Below, one piece after another: positions 34,929 to 44,182 of a stretch of DNA of 64,000 nt. Position numbers and translations under genes: made by a program. Source of the stretch: Flavobacteriales bacterium (GTDB lineage: Bacteria > Bacteroidota > Bacteroidia > Flavobacteriales_F > PHOS-HE28); NCBI GenBank assembly GCA_016721825.1, contig JADKHI010000006.1, forward strand, positions 310,001 through 374,000, written 5' to 3'. Position 1 is the first letter of the stretch, and every line of letters begins with the position of its first letter. The notes beneath the pieces are model-generated. The model made no database searches. It saw only the letters and a program-made list of their open reading frames with translations, and was not told the origin of the DNA.

Positions 34929-37658
34929 ATGCAACTAGGACCAACGAAGCTCATCGCCATCCGTTCCGGCAGCTACGATTACGCCGAGATCGAGCTGGGC
35001 ACTTCCCTGCAACTGGTGGGGCCGAACAACGCGGGTAAGACCACGTTGATCAACACCCTGCAGTTCCTGTACGTGGACAACCGGAACCAGATGGTTTTCG
35101 GCGAGCACGATGCCGAGGCCACCCGAGGCTACTATTTCCCGGACCACTACAGCTACCTCTTGTTCGAGTGCCTTGGTCCCCATGGTCATTACGTGCTGGG
35201 ATGGCGCGGTCAGAGCAAGGCTTCCGGCGGGGATCCACTGCGCTTCTGCTATGAAGGCCGTTACGAAGCCAGCGACCTGATCACGGAAGATGGACACGTG
35301 GCCGACCCGCGCGAAGTGCTGGCCCGATTGAGCACCAAGAACTACCGCGAGCTACGTGAACCACAGGCGCATCGTGAAGCGATCCTGGTGGCCACCAAGG
35401 GTGATAGCAACGGATTGGGGCTCGTGAGCTTGACGGAGAACGACCTCTACCCGCAGTTCAAGGAAGTGCTGAAGAACCTGCTGAGCCTCCGCAGCATCGA
35501 TCAGGCCGAGATGAAGCGCAGCCTGCTCATGCTCGCTGGCATTAAGCCGAACAAGCCGGCCTTGGAAGCGAACCGGTTGATGACGGAAGAGTTCGAACGC
35601 ATCCGTGATCGCCGTTTGAAGTTGAGCACGCTGCGGGCAGAGCAGGACCGTCTGCAGAAATACATCAGTATGAGCGTGGGGCGCGTGGCGCTGGAAGCCC
35701 GCCTTGCCTTTGTGTACAACGAGCTGCAGGAGAAGAAGCGCAAGGCCCACGGCCACAATAAATTGGTGAAGGACGCCATCGCGGGCAAGCAGGCACTACT
35801 GGAGAAGGAGCGACAGGTGATCGTGGACGCCATTCGCGACCTCGACGAACGCATCAACGAGCTGGCCGGCACCAAGGGCCGACTGGATGGTGACCTGGCA
35901 CGCATCGCCGAACTGGGCAAGGCCTTCGGTGACGAGTTCGCCGAACCTTTGGAGCGGCAAGCCCTGTTCAACTCCAAAGCACGACTGGCCTCCTTGGACC
36001 GACAGCTGGGCAACGCCCAACAGGCCGACCGCCAACGCACCGCCAACGGTCTCGCGGAGGTCACGGCCAAGGTCGCGAGCACCGAGAAGGCGATCGCTGG
36101 CTTCGACCGCGCCCTGATCACCAGCCTTCGCGCCTCCATGCAAGAAGATGACCTGCGTGGGTTGAGCAAGCTTTTCAATCTGGATCTGCTGAAACTGCCT
36201 GTGGAGAAGGGGGGCGTGGAGGTGAAGAAGAAGAAGCAACTGGAAGAGCTGCTGAAGCACCTGGCCGCCAACATCGATGGCGACAAGTACAGCGATGCCA
36301 TCCTCAACCTGCCCTTGCCGGACAATGCATCGGCTTGGAAGCAACTGGTTGATGTGAAGGCGCTCAATAAAGCGCTCGTGGACCATAAAGCGGAGCAGGA
36401 GCGCTTGCAGGAACTGATGGCCGCGATCGAGAACCGCGAACAGCTCGCTGCCGAACGCGACACGGTCCAACGCGATTGTGATCAGCGTGTTGAAAAGCTC
36501 TCCTTGTGGGAACGTTTCCAGAAAGAGAAAGGCGAAGAGGCCCGCCTGCAGCAACGCCTCAGCGACATCAGCACAGACAAGACAAACGCTGAGGCAAGCC
36601 GTGATGCGTCACGCTCGAAAAAGGAGGAACTATCTCTTAAACTCTTCGAGCAGAAATCGGCATTGGACAAAGAGGATGAGCGCTTCAATCGGCTGCTCAA
36701 CTTAATGGAACAGTGCCCTTTGCCTCCCGTGGCCGATGCCAAACAAGACGAACCGATCTCAGTTCCGCACGACCCCGAGGATGCGATCTCCCAGTACCAA
36801 AAGCTTGTGCTGGAGTATAGGGACATGGTGCATGAGATGGACCAACTACGCTCGAAGATCGAGGCCGTGCTGAAGAGCGACATCATCGGTGCCACGGAAT
36901 CGGACACGGTGCAGCTGATGAAGGAACAGCTCGAGGGTCTGCCCACCTTCGAGGAAGCGCTCCGGAAGGATTGGGAGAACTACCTGCACCTGCTCCGCGC
37001 CAACTTTGCCGACGTAATAAGGGGTGTGAACGACATACGTAGCGCTGCAGAAAAGCTGAATCGCCGCTTCAGCAAGGTGAGCGTGAGCAACCTGCAAGCA
37101 CTACGCATTGAGGTGATTGACCAGAGCGATCTGGTTGAGCCCTTGAAGGAACTTGCCGAAACCGACCACACCGGTCTTTTTGAAAGCTCCACGAAGATCG
37201 ATGCGGCCTACCAGAGCTTCCGACGGAAACTAAGCGAGCGCATTACCTTGAACTATAGCGATCTGTTTACGTTGCGCTTCATGGTCACCACCAACTCGGG
37301 CCGTACCCACAACTACGACAACCTGCAAGTGGAGTCGCACGGTACTGCGATCACCATTAAGGTACTGTTCAACCTGCTCGTGCTCCGCAGCCTGTTGAAA
37401 GAGGATCCGAAGAAGCACACCCCCCTGTCACGCGTACCCTTCTTCCTGGACGAGATCCACTCCTTGGACGCCATGAATCGTTCCGCCGTGCTTCGCATGT
37501 CGCGCGACCTGGGCTTCATGGCCCTTACCGCAGCACCGGAGCCCGTGAGCGAAGTGGACGCGCTCTACTTCCTCCGCCCGCAGAACGGTCGCCTGGTGGT
37601 CCGCAAGGAACGACGCGTGGGCGTGAAGTACGATGCACCCACTGAAACCGAGGCGTGA
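34929..37658 (+). CDS. jetC: Wadjet-like JetC (MukB/MksB-type SMC ATPase)
   Basis: SMC-like ABC ATPase of 909 residues, the DNA-loop-extruding motor of Wadjet/Mks systems. The N-terminal head holds Walker A GPNNAGKTT (31-39). Charged coiled-coil arms cover about 230-400 and 480-650, with a short hinge-like region between them. The C-terminal head has ESHGTAITIKVLFNLLVLRSLL in the place of the ABC signature and Walker B VPFFLDEIHSLD (D841, E842). Known JetC/MukB proteins are usually longer (about 1100-1480), so the arms are short. It overlaps jetD by four bases (GTGA). Cytoplasmic, with no membrane segment. Confidence 0.82.
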   Translation: MQLGPTKLIAIRSGSYDYAEIELGTSLQLVGPNNAGKTTLINTLQFLYVDNRNQMVFGEHDAEATRGYYFPDHYSYLLFECLGPHGHYVLGWRGQSKASGGDPLRFCYEGRYEASDLITEDGHVADPREVLARLSTKNYRELREPQAHREAILVATKGDSNGLGLVSLTENDLYPQFKEVLKNLLSLRSIDQAEMKRSLLMLAGIKPNKPALEANRLMTEEFERIRDRRLKLSTLRAEQDRLQKYISMSVGRVALEARLAFVYNELQEKKRKAHGHNKLVKDAIAGKQALLEKERQVIVDAIRDLDERINELAGTKGRLDGDLARIAELGKAFGDEFAEPLERQALFNSKARLASLDRQLGNAQQADRQRTANGLAEVTAKVASTEKAIAGFDRALITSLRASMQEDDLRGLSKLFNLDLLKLPVEKGGVEVKKKKQLEELLKHLAANIDGDKYSDAILNLPLPDNASAWKQLVDVKALNKALVDHKAEQERLQELMAAIENREQLAAERDTVQRDCDQRVEKLSLWERFQKEKGEEARLQQRLSDISTDKTNAEASRDASRSKKEELSLKLFEQKSALDKEDERFNRLLNLMEQCPLPPVADAKQDEPISVPHDPEDAISQYQKLVLEYRDMVHEMDQLRSKIEAVLKSDIIGATESDTVQLMKEQLEGLPTFEEALRKDWENYLHLLRANFADVIRGVNDIRSAAEKLNRRFSKVSVSNLQALRIEVIDQSDLVEPLKELAETDHTGLFESSTKIDAAYQSFRRKLSERITLNYSDLFTLRFMVTTNSGRTHNYDNLQVESHGTAITIKVLFNLLVLRSLLKEDPKKHTPLSRVPFFLDEIHSLDAMNRSAVLRMSRDLGFMALTAAPEPVSEVDALYFLRPQNGRLVVRKERRVGVKYDAPTETEA

Positions 37659-38533
37659 ACGCACGGGAACAGCTGCGTGTAAAGTTGGTCGCCCTATTGG
37701 CACATGGTCATCTTCCATTGTCCCAATGCGGAGCCCGCTTCATGCGCTTGACGCAACCGTTGCGAGACACAAGTGTACTTATGGAGGAGCGTGTTGTTGG
37801 AGGGCGACAAATCTCGGTACGCGATGTCAAGAGGCTTACTGAGTTTTTCCTCCAGCATTTCCCAACGGACAGGGTAGTTTCTGAGTCTCCTTCACGCATA
37901 GCAGGTCTCGCACAGTTCCGCGATACAAAGTCACTACGGAACGATACCCCTGAGATCATCAACCTCCGCGTTCTAGGCCAAGAAGCACTCGTTCACCAAA
38001 GCAGGTCAGTGCCTGCCAAAGCGATTACAGCCGAGCATGGCGTCTTCTCCGTCGTGCTCACTGAGCCGGGAGCGTACACGTTAAGGGGTGCTTGGGTACT
38101 TATCGAAAATCCCACCGTCTTTCTCCATCATGATCGTGTCTTCGGGGGAGATACCAATGCGTTCCTCATCAACGGTCGCGCTTCCAACCGCCTACTGAAA
38201 TGGATTGCAGCCTCGCTCGGCCAAGGCGTTCGCTTCATCCATGCTCCGGACTATGATCCTACAGGTCTCAGCGAATTCCTCCGTAACCATGCCATTCTGG
38301 GCGAACGTATCCAGCTATTCGTACCTGAAGATCTGGCGGCGCAGTTCGCACGCTATGGCAATCGTGCATTGCTGCTGAACAAGCGCCATCAGGAAATGCT
38401 GGCGACTTTGAGGAAATCGCAGCATCCAAGTGTGCGACACGTCGTAGCTCTCATGGACAGTTACAATGCAGGTCTGGAGCAGGAAGTACTACTACTTCCA
38501 ACCTTCAGCGACACACGTTCACCTAACACGTGA
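37655..38533 (+). CDS. jetD: Wadjet-like JetD (TOPRIM nuclease subunit)
   Basis: Protein of 292 residues related to topoisomerase VI A-type TOPRIM proteins; in Wadjet the JetD subunit cuts circular DNA brought in by JetABC. The TOPRIM acidic residues are visible: E151 in WVLIENPTVF and D199/D201 in FIHAPDYDPTGLSEF. A final segment VVALMDSYNAGLEQEVLLLP matches the C-terminal helix of the family. Family members are often near 390 residues, so the N-terminal DUF3322-like part is short (about 110). GTG start overlapping the jetC stop. Base composition in its first 400 bases is visibly richer in A/T than in jetC. Confidence 0.75.
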   Translation: MNAREQLRVKLVALLAHGHLPLSQCGARFMRLTQPLRDTSVLMEERVVGGRQISVRDVKRLTEFFLQHFPTDRVVSESPSRIAGLAQFRDTKSLRNDTPEIINLRVLGQEALVHQSRSVPAKAITAEHGVFSVVLTEPGAYTLRGAWVLIENPTVFLHHDRVFGGDTNAFLINGRASNRLLKWIAASLGQGVRFIHAPDYDPTGLSEFLRNHAILGERIQLFVPEDLAAQFARYGNRALLLNKRHQEMLATLRKSQHPSVRHVVALMDSYNAGLEQEVLLLPTFSDTRSPNT

Positions 38534-38606
38534 AGCGTATAGTCGGCTTTGCGCTCAACGAACCACGACCATACATCAAACTATTGGGCGGCCGCCTTCA
38601 CAAGCA

Positions 38607-41600
38607 ATGAAGGTTCTCTTCTTCATCTTGCTCGCTCTTCACAGTTGCGGTATCCATGCGCAATGGGATCAGCGGACGTCCATTCGTCATTGGGGCCCTG
38701 GCGAAGGACTTTCGAGCAAGGAAGTGACCGCGCTGGCGCAGGATAGCAGCGGCTTTCTCTGGGTGGGTACAGAACACGGACTATTTCGCTTCGACGGTAG
38801 TGAGTTCCTCGGTTTCCACGCAAAGGCCGGCGACGCGCGAACCTTGAGCAATGACCAAGTGACCGCGTTGGCCGTAAGCGGTGATGGGACGTTGTGGGTG
38901 GGCACGCACAACGGGCTGTGCACCCGTGAAAAGGACGCGGACATCTTCAAAAGCGTCCAGCTTCGGACAGCGAACGGAACCGCACCTCCAGAACCACTGA
39001 TCAACTTCCTATGCTTCGATGCACATGGCCGCATTGTGGTCGGTGTGGAGAAGCACGATGCGCACGTGTTCGATACGTCAAGGAACGCATGGGAACCCAT
39101 GCGCATACCGGCCGCATCGGTCAATTCAAGCCCTGCTGCGCTCGCATTCATCTCGGATTCACTCATGTATTTCTCGCTGAACGGCAACGGGCTATCCGCC
39201 TTGACACCCAATGGTGTGCGCTCATGTGATCGCTTGCGCGATGGCCACTTCCCGTATCCCGGGCATACGCTCACCGCAGTGCTGCCTTGGCCGGACGGCA
39301 GGGTATTCGGTGGTGGTTGGGACAATGCGATGCACGTATACCGCCCGGAAAAAGGCACCCACGAGGTCATTCTAGAGGTAGGCGCGACCATCTCCTTCGC
39401 TTCGAATGAGATCAGGACCATGTTGTCCATGCTGAACGGTGAGCTCGCGGTCGCCACCAGCGCCACAGGCCTGCGTTACTTCGACGCGCGAACGCAGAAA
39501 TGGTCCACCACAAAAGGGAACTTGGAAGCGGGTACGGATGTGCATGCGCTTCTGTTGGACCGTGACGGCAACCTCTGGGCCGGCGGCAGCAATGGACTTA
39601 TGCTCATCGAGCGTTCACGATCCGAACAACAGGTGTACAGGCTGATGAACCCGCTTCCTGGCGAAAGCATAACGGCCTTGTTCGCTGGCAGCAATGAATG
39701 TGTCGGGATCGTCACCGATCGACGCATCTGGCCGGAAGGGATCCTCGGGACAGCACCCTCTTTCGGGCCGTTCAGCGACAAGCTTGGATCACTGAAGCCG
39801 TACAGCGCACTTTGGGTAACACCGGACCTGCTCGGGGTGGGCACACAACGCACCCTGCATGTACTGGACCCAGCGTCAGGCAAACTGTTCGCCATGGATC
39901 GATGGGTCGGCCCCTCCGGATTCAGTGAACTGGCTTCCTCTCGTGTGAACTGCATAGCGGCCCGGCCACGGAAAGGTGCTCATACGGTGCTGGCCATGCC
40001 ATACGGCTGGAACGTTGTGGAAGCTGACCTGAAGCGACGCATTGCCGCAGTGGCTCAACAGCACAAGCCCGACCGGTTCGAGAACCTCGTTCGCAAGATC
40101 GTGGTCGACGGGAATGACCGCATCTGGCTACTTGGCTCCTCGCGCGGACTGGTCGAATTGCTCGAACTCGGGGATCTGCCCGATCTGGAGCGGACCTATG
40201 CGCGCTATACGGACATGACCGCGCTGCCCTCGGATTCACTGAGCATGCCGGTCTTCTGGAGTTACACCGACCGAAGCGTGGCCCGCCATGAACTGGATGC
40301 CTGGGACCTGATGCCGAAAGCGGACGGAACCTACTGGTATACGGCCGGCGGTGCGCTGTACTCCTTTGACCCCAACAACACCGGAACACCCTTCCGCGTG
40401 GTCCTCAACGGCCATAGCACGATAGAAGGTCTGGCGAGCGACCGTTCAGGCCGGATCTGGATGATCAGCGACGGTGGACTCCTCGTGTATGACCCGGTCA
40501 CACAAGTGACACGATCGTTCAACGCGACCAATGGCCTCCATCTGGATGGTCTGTCGGGCTACATCCAAGCCGCAAAGGACGGCTCGCTGTGGGCGTCCAA
40601 TGGCACCGAAGTGTTGCGTTGGTGGCCTGAACACATGGCCAATGCGATCCCAAAAGCACGCACCTACTTTGCACACCTTTCCATTTTCGACCGATCCGCC
40701 GATAGCCTGTTGCATGGATCGAACGTCCAACTTCCCCACGATCGGAACTTCCTGTTCTTCACGCCTGGTCTCGTGGCTCCTGCGCTTGCAGGTCCGCCGA
40801 GCTTCACGTACCACCTTGACGGCTATGATCAACAATGGCTGCACGCACCAGCAGGTGAACGCATCGCCTACACCGGTCTTCCACCGGGCCGGTACACCTT
40901 GCGCCTGCGGCCGGATGGTCCTTCGATGGATACGGACACGAACGAAGCGACCTGGACGTTCACCATCACCGCACCCTGGTGGCGGCGCGTTTGGTTCATA
41001 TCCCTCGTGTTCCTCGCCTGTGGAGTTCTCGTCCACCTCGTATTGCGCTATCGTCTGCGACAACGGCAACGCATGCAACAGGTAAGAGACCGTATTGCGC
41101 GCGATCTGCACGACGATATCGGGAGCACTTTGGGAAGCATCAGTTTCTTCAGTGAACTTGCACGACAGCGGTTGGGCGATCGTGACGTGGATAATGCACA
41201 GGCAGTGATGGGTCGCATCGGCGAACGTTCACGGGAGATGATCGGGCGCATGAGCGACATTGTCTGGAGCATCGACCCGAAGAACGATGGAGGCGGACCA
41301 TTGGCCGAGCGCATGCGCTTGTTCGCGGCGGAGATACTAGGTGCGAAGGATATCGTGCTCCGCTTCACATGCGACCCCGCTATGGAACACTTGCAGCTGG
41401 ACATGGTGCAGCGTCGAGAGTTCTTCCTTGTATTGAAGGAGGCGGTGTCCAATGCAGCGAAACATGCGCAATGCACGGTTGTGGAGATCGTTTTCGGTCG
41501 CGTTGGGAATGCCCTTGAACTTTCAGTGTCCGACAATGGCACGGGAATCCAGACCGACCTCGGCATCGGGCTGAACGGGAACGGGCTTGGCAGTATGAAC

Positions 41601-41702
41601 AAGCGTGCGGCATCGCTAGGCGGAACCTTGTTGATCAGCGGCCGCGACAGTGGCGGCACCACCATTCGGCTAACCGCGCCAGTGAAGCGTATGACATCAT
41701 GA
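38607..41702 (+). CDS. Sensor histidine kinase with two-component propeller sensor (HisKA_3)
   Basis: Membrane histidine kinase of 1031 residues. A signal peptide (MKVLFFILLALHSCGIHAQ) precedes a periplasmic beta-propeller made of reg_prop repeats (SSGFLWVGTEHGLFRFDG, DGTLWVGTHNGLC, DGNLWAGGSNGLML, NDRIWLLGSSRGL, SGRIWMISDGGLLVYD), then a Y_Y_Y domain (FTYHLDGYDQQWLHAPAGE to GRYTLRLRP) and one membrane helix (VWFISLVFLACGVLVHLVL). The cytoplasmic kinase is NarX/DesK-like: RDRIARDLHDDIGSTLGS with phosphohistidine H835, and an HATPase with VSDNGTG and GLGSMNKRAASLGG. No receiver domain is attached. The regulator gene starts 40 bases downstream. The signal sensed is unknown. Confidence 0.92.
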   Translation: MKVLFFILLALHSCGIHAQWDQRTSIRHWGPGEGLSSKEVTALAQDSSGFLWVGTEHGLFRFDGSEFLGFHAKAGDARTLSNDQVTALAVSGDGTLWVGTHNGLCTREKDADIFKSVQLRTANGTAPPEPLINFLCFDAHGRIVVGVEKHDAHVFDTSRNAWEPMRIPAASVNSSPAALAFISDSLMYFSLNGNGLSALTPNGVRSCDRLRDGHFPYPGHTLTAVLPWPDGRVFGGGWDNAMHVYRPEKGTHEVILEVGATISFASNEIRTMLSMLNGELAVATSATGLRYFDARTQKWSTTKGNLEAGTDVHALLLDRDGNLWAGGSNGLMLIERSRSEQQVYRLMNPLPGESITALFAGSNECVGIVTDRRIWPEGILGTAPSFGPFSDKLGSLKPYSALWVTPDLLGVGTQRTLHVLDPASGKLFAMDRWVGPSGFSELASSRVNCIAARPRKGAHTVLAMPYGWNVVEADLKRRIAAVAQQHKPDRFENLVRKIVVDGNDRIWLLGSSRGLVELLELGDLPDLERTYARYTDMTALPSDSLSMPVFWSYTDRSVARHELDAWDLMPKADGTYWYTAGGALYSFDPNNTGTPFRVVLNGHSTIEGLASDRSGRIWMISDGGLLVYDPVTQVTRSFNATNGLHLDGLSGYIQAAKDGSLWASNGTEVLRWWPEHMANAIPKARTYFAHLSIFDRSADSLLHGSNVQLPHDRNFLFFTPGLVAPALAGPPSFTYHLDGYDQQWLHAPAGERIAYTGLPPGRYTLRLRPDGPSMDTDTNEATWTFTITAPWWRRVWFISLVFLACGVLVHLVLRYRLRQRQRMQQVRDRIARDLHDDIGSTLGSISFFSELARQRLGDRDVDNAQAVMGRIGERSREMIGRMSDIVWSIDPKNDGGGPLAERMRLFAAEILGAKDIVLRFTCDPAMEHLQLDMVQRREFFLVLKEAVSNAAKHAQCTVVEIVFGRVGNALELSVSDNGTGIQTDLGIGLNGNGLGSMNKRAASLGGTLLISGRDSGGTTIRLTAPVKRMTS

Positions 41703-41705
41703 TGT
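41694..41705. promoter_or_regulatory. Palindromic operator ACATCATGATGT, site 1
   Basis: Perfect 12-bp palindrome spanning the stop codon of the sensor kinase and lying 36 bases before the response-regulator ATG. The same 12 bases stand at the same place upstream of two downstream genes. Distance from its end to the -7 box (41730) is 24 bases; at the other two it is 25. Confidence 0.65.
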
Positions 41706-41729
41706 GAGCTAACACGCGCGTGCCTCCGA

Positions 41730-41737
41730 TAGCTTTG
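41730..41737 (+). promoter_or_regulatory. -7 promoter element of the response-regulator gene
   Basis: TAGCTTTG matches TANNTTTG. It ends four bases before the ATG at 41742, so the transcript would be leaderless or nearly so. No TTG at the -33 position (GCT instead), which suits a promoter that needs an activator at the palindrome just upstream. Confidence 0.6.
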
Positions 41738-41741
41738 CGTC

Positions 41742-42389
41742 ATGGACATCCGCGTGAGCCTCTTCGACGACAATTCGGCCATCCGCGAATCGCTGGGGGA
41801 ACTGTTGCGGTACACATCAGGCATCGTTCTCACCAGTGTGAATGCGGATGCAACGCAGGTGCTCAAGGTTGTGACCGTCGAGCGGCCGGATGTGATCCTG
41901 ATGGACATCGATATGCCCGGGCTCAGCGGTATCGAAGCCACTCGCCAGTTGCACACCTCCGCTCCCCACGTGCAGATCATCATGCTCACCGTGTTCGAGG
42001 ACGAGGAGCGTGTGTATCAAGCACTACAGGCCGGTGCCATGGGCTATCTGCTGAAGTCGACACCTCCGAAGGAATTGTTGACCGCCATCGCTGAAGTGCA
42101 TGAAGGCGGCGCGCCGATGACGCCAAGCATCGCACGGAAGGTCTTGACGCAGCTCCGCGTAAGCTCACCCGCAAGAGCGATGGTCGTACCGGACCACCAA
42201 CTGGGACAACGCGAACAGGAAGTGCTGCAATGCCTCGTGGACGGCCTCAGCTACAAGATGGTGGCGGACAAGTTGGGGATCAGCATCAACACGGTCCGCA
42301 GCCACATCAAGCATATCTATGAGAAGCTGCATGTGCGCAGTAACACGGAAGCGGTGGCCAAGACCATCAATGAACGGCTCCTGGGTTGA
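41742..42389 (+). CDS. NarL/LuxR-type response regulator
   Basis: DNA-binding response regulator of 215 residues, partner of the sensor kinase upstream. Receiver domain with acidic pocket LFDDN, phospho-acceptor D55 in VILMDIDMPGLSG, and the conserved lysine in YLLKSTPPKEL. The C-terminal GerE/LuxR helix-turn-helix is LGQREQEVLQCLVDGLSYKMVADKLGISINTVRSHIKHIYEKL (in consecutive helices). Full length for the family. It is preceded by a 12-bp palindrome and a TAGCTTTG box, and the same palindrome precedes two cargo genes, so it is the best candidate to bind there and to regulate itself. Confidence 0.95.
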   Translation: MDIRVSLFDDNSAIRESLGELLRYTSGIVLTSVNADATQVLKVVTVERPDVILMDIDMPGLSGIEATRQLHTSAPHVQIIMLTVFEDEERVYQALQAGAMGYLLKSTPPKELLTAIAEVHEGGAPMTPSIARKVLTQLRVSSPARAMVVPDHQLGQREQEVLQCLVDGLSYKMVADKLGISINTVRSHIKHIYEKLHVRSNTEAVAKTINERLLG

Positions 42390-42411
42390 CCACTGGTCCG
42401 CAAGGTCGGCT

Positions 42412-42423
42412 ACATCATGATGT
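42412..42423. promoter_or_regulatory. Palindromic operator ACATCATGATGT, site 2
   Basis: Second exact copy of the 12-bp palindrome, directly 5' of the -33 TTG of the promoter for the first delta-60 cargo gene. A 20-base block containing it (42411-42430) is identical at 44168-44187. Confidence 0.7.
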
Positions 42424-42425
42424 GA

Positions 42426-42456
42426 TTGACGCGCACTTGGGGCCTGGGGAGCTTTG
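42426..42456 (+). promoter_or_regulatory. Promoter of the first delta-60 cargo gene
   Basis: TTG (42426-42428), 20 bases, then GAGCTTTG (42449-42456), one base off TANNTTTG. Spacing is identical to the promoter at 44183-44213. The operator abuts the -33 box, the usual place for an activator. Confidence 0.6.
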
Positions 42457-42480
42457 CCGCTCAACATCCCAATGCCGCAC

Positions 42481-44079
42481 ATGAACTTCCGTACATCTGC
42501 CGTTCGCACCCCAATCACTCAGCTCAAGAGGCTCTGCATCATCACGATGCTAACCGCAATAGCGAGCACGACCTCTGGACAGATCGGTGACGTTGACCCA
42601 TCCTTCGATACGGATGGCGTTCTCAACCTACCGGACGGAAGCGGCGCCGAGTACATCAACGCCATCGACCATGCAGCCAATGGGGATCTAGTGATCACGG
42701 GGACAGATTGGGATGTTGTTGCCAACACCTACTACGTCGGTGGCATACCTGTTTGGCGTAGGGCAAGCAATGGGTCAGCGGTCAGCTCATGGGGAACGAA
42801 TGGCTTCACCTACATCGACCTGCCGGACGGGCGGGAAGAAGGTCAGAAGATCATCGCTCAACCCGACGGCAAAGTGCTGATCGGCGGCGTTCGCTGGACC
42901 GCTGACTCCTCCCAGTTGATGTTCGTTCGGTTGTTGTCCAACGGTGCGCTGGACCCGAGTTTCGGGACTGGCGGGCACACCTTGATCACAGGGAGCCCGG
43001 CATTGGTCCCCTTATTCATCGGTGGCATCCCTGCGCTGAAAGGGATCGCCGACCTTCACCTGAACAGCGACGGCAGCTACACGGCGGTCGGCACCACAGC
43101 TGCACAAGGCGGGTTCAACGTTACGCTCGGCTTCGTCCTACGCCTCACATCCACCGGCGCGATCGATGGATCGTTCGGCGCCAACGGCCTCTTCCTACAC
43201 GGTTCCGGAGACAATGAAACGTTCCGCGATGCGGAGTTCTATGCTGATGGGAGCATCCTCTGCGGAGGCGCGCACAATGGGTCCGACAATAGTTGGGTGA
43301 AGGTGACCGCGGGCGGCTCTGTGGACATGACCTTCGGGACCGCAGGTGTGCAAGTGACACCCACAAGCACCACAAGAGGGATCACCTCCTTTGTGCGTGA
43401 CGCCAATGGTGATCTGTATGCGAACTGCTCGAGCAGCGTGTTCACGGAGAAGCGCTTGGTGAAGTTCGACCAGAACGGCCAGGTGGTTGCTGGCTACGGC
43501 ACGGGTGGGGAAGTGGCCTTCGGTTCGTTGGACCAGCGCGTGGAGATGGATGCACAGCAGCGCGTGGTCGTGTGGGGCCGTCAGTCGGACAATACACTGT
43601 TCATCGCGCAATACTCCACGAGCACAGGCACGGAACTGGACTATTGGCCTTTCTATCCGGGCTCCTACAACGTCCCGGGCGATCAGTATCGGATCCTGGC
43701 CTACGACGAGGACAGCAATGGCAACTACGTGATCGGCGGCCAAGGCTTCGTGCCCGGGTTCTCATACAATGCCTGGTCGGCGCGTGTGAGCGGGAACGGT
43801 GGGAACGGCTTCACGGACCTGACGGGGACCGCTCGCGTGTCAGCGTTCCCCAACCCCACCGCTGAACGGATAACCCTTCGAGCGGAAGCTACCGGGCAAC
43901 ATGCCTATCGCCTTGTGATCAAAGACCTTGCTGGAAGGTCCGTCCTCGCAGCCGATCGTTTCACGTTCACTGATCAGGGCACCATAGTTCTGGATCTCCA
44001 CGACCTTCCTCAAGGTAGCTATGGTCTGCACATCTCCGAAGGAGACCTAACCACCTTTCTCCGCTTCGTAAAATACTGA
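42481..44079 (+). CDS. Secreted delta-60 repeat protein with type IX sorting domain (copy 1)
   Basis: Exported protein of 532 residues. A signal peptide (RLCIITMLTAIASTTSGQ) is followed by delta-60-type repeats, each with an xDPSFGTxG core: VDPSFDTDGV, LDPSFGTGGHTLI, IDGSFGANGLFL and VDMTFGTAGVQV. They alternate with beta-propeller-like strands (QPDGKVLIGGVRWTADSSQLMFVRL). The last 80 residues are a type A type IX sorting domain (VSAFPNPTAERITLRAE, LVIKDLAGRSVL, LPQGSYGLHISEGD). Function is unknown; such proteins are secreted or cell-surface bound. Start ATG 42481 aligns with the paralogue; ATG 42472 is also possible. Confidence 0.9.
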   Translation: MNFRTSAVRTPITQLKRLCIITMLTAIASTTSGQIGDVDPSFDTDGVLNLPDGSGAEYINAIDHAANGDLVITGTDWDVVANTYYVGGIPVWRRASNGSAVSSWGTNGFTYIDLPDGREEGQKIIAQPDGKVLIGGVRWTADSSQLMFVRLLSNGALDPSFGTGGHTLITGSPALVPLFIGGIPALKGIADLHLNSDGSYTAVGTTAAQGGFNVTLGFVLRLTSTGAIDGSFGANGLFLHGSGDNETFRDAEFYADGSILCGGAHNGSDNSWVKVTAGGSVDMTFGTAGVQVTPTSTTRGITSFVRDANGDLYANCSSSVFTEKRLVKFDQNGQVVAGYGTGGEVAFGSLDQRVEMDAQQRVVVWGRQSDNTLFIAQYSTSTGTELDYWPFYPGSYNVPGDQYRILAYDEDSNGNYVIGGQGFVPGFSYNAWSARVSGNGGNGFTDLTGTARVSAFPNPTAERITLRAEATGQHAYRLVIKDLAGRSVLAADRFTFTDQGTIVLDLHDLPQGSYGLHISEGDLTTFLRFVKY

Positions 44080-44095
44080 GCCATTCTACGAAGTA

Positions 44096-44115
44096 TGATC
44101 GGACGGGTCCGATCA
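44096..44115. repeat. Inverted repeat between the two cargo genes
   Basis: Nine-base arms TGATCGGAC (44096-44104) and GTCCGATCA (44107-44115) around a 2-base centre, 17 bases after the first cargo gene. No T run follows, so a terminator role is uncertain. Confidence 0.45.
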
Positions 44116-44168
44116 GCAGGCAAGACCCGGTCATGAAGGGTGATATCGGATCGAACTGACACCCTACT

Positions 44169-44180
44169 ACATCATGATGT
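44169..44180. promoter_or_regulatory. Palindromic operator ACATCATGATGT, site 3
   Basis: Third exact copy of the 12-bp palindrome. The two bases after it and the -33 TTG are in the same arrangement as at site 2. Confidence 0.7.
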
Positions 44181-44182
44181 GA

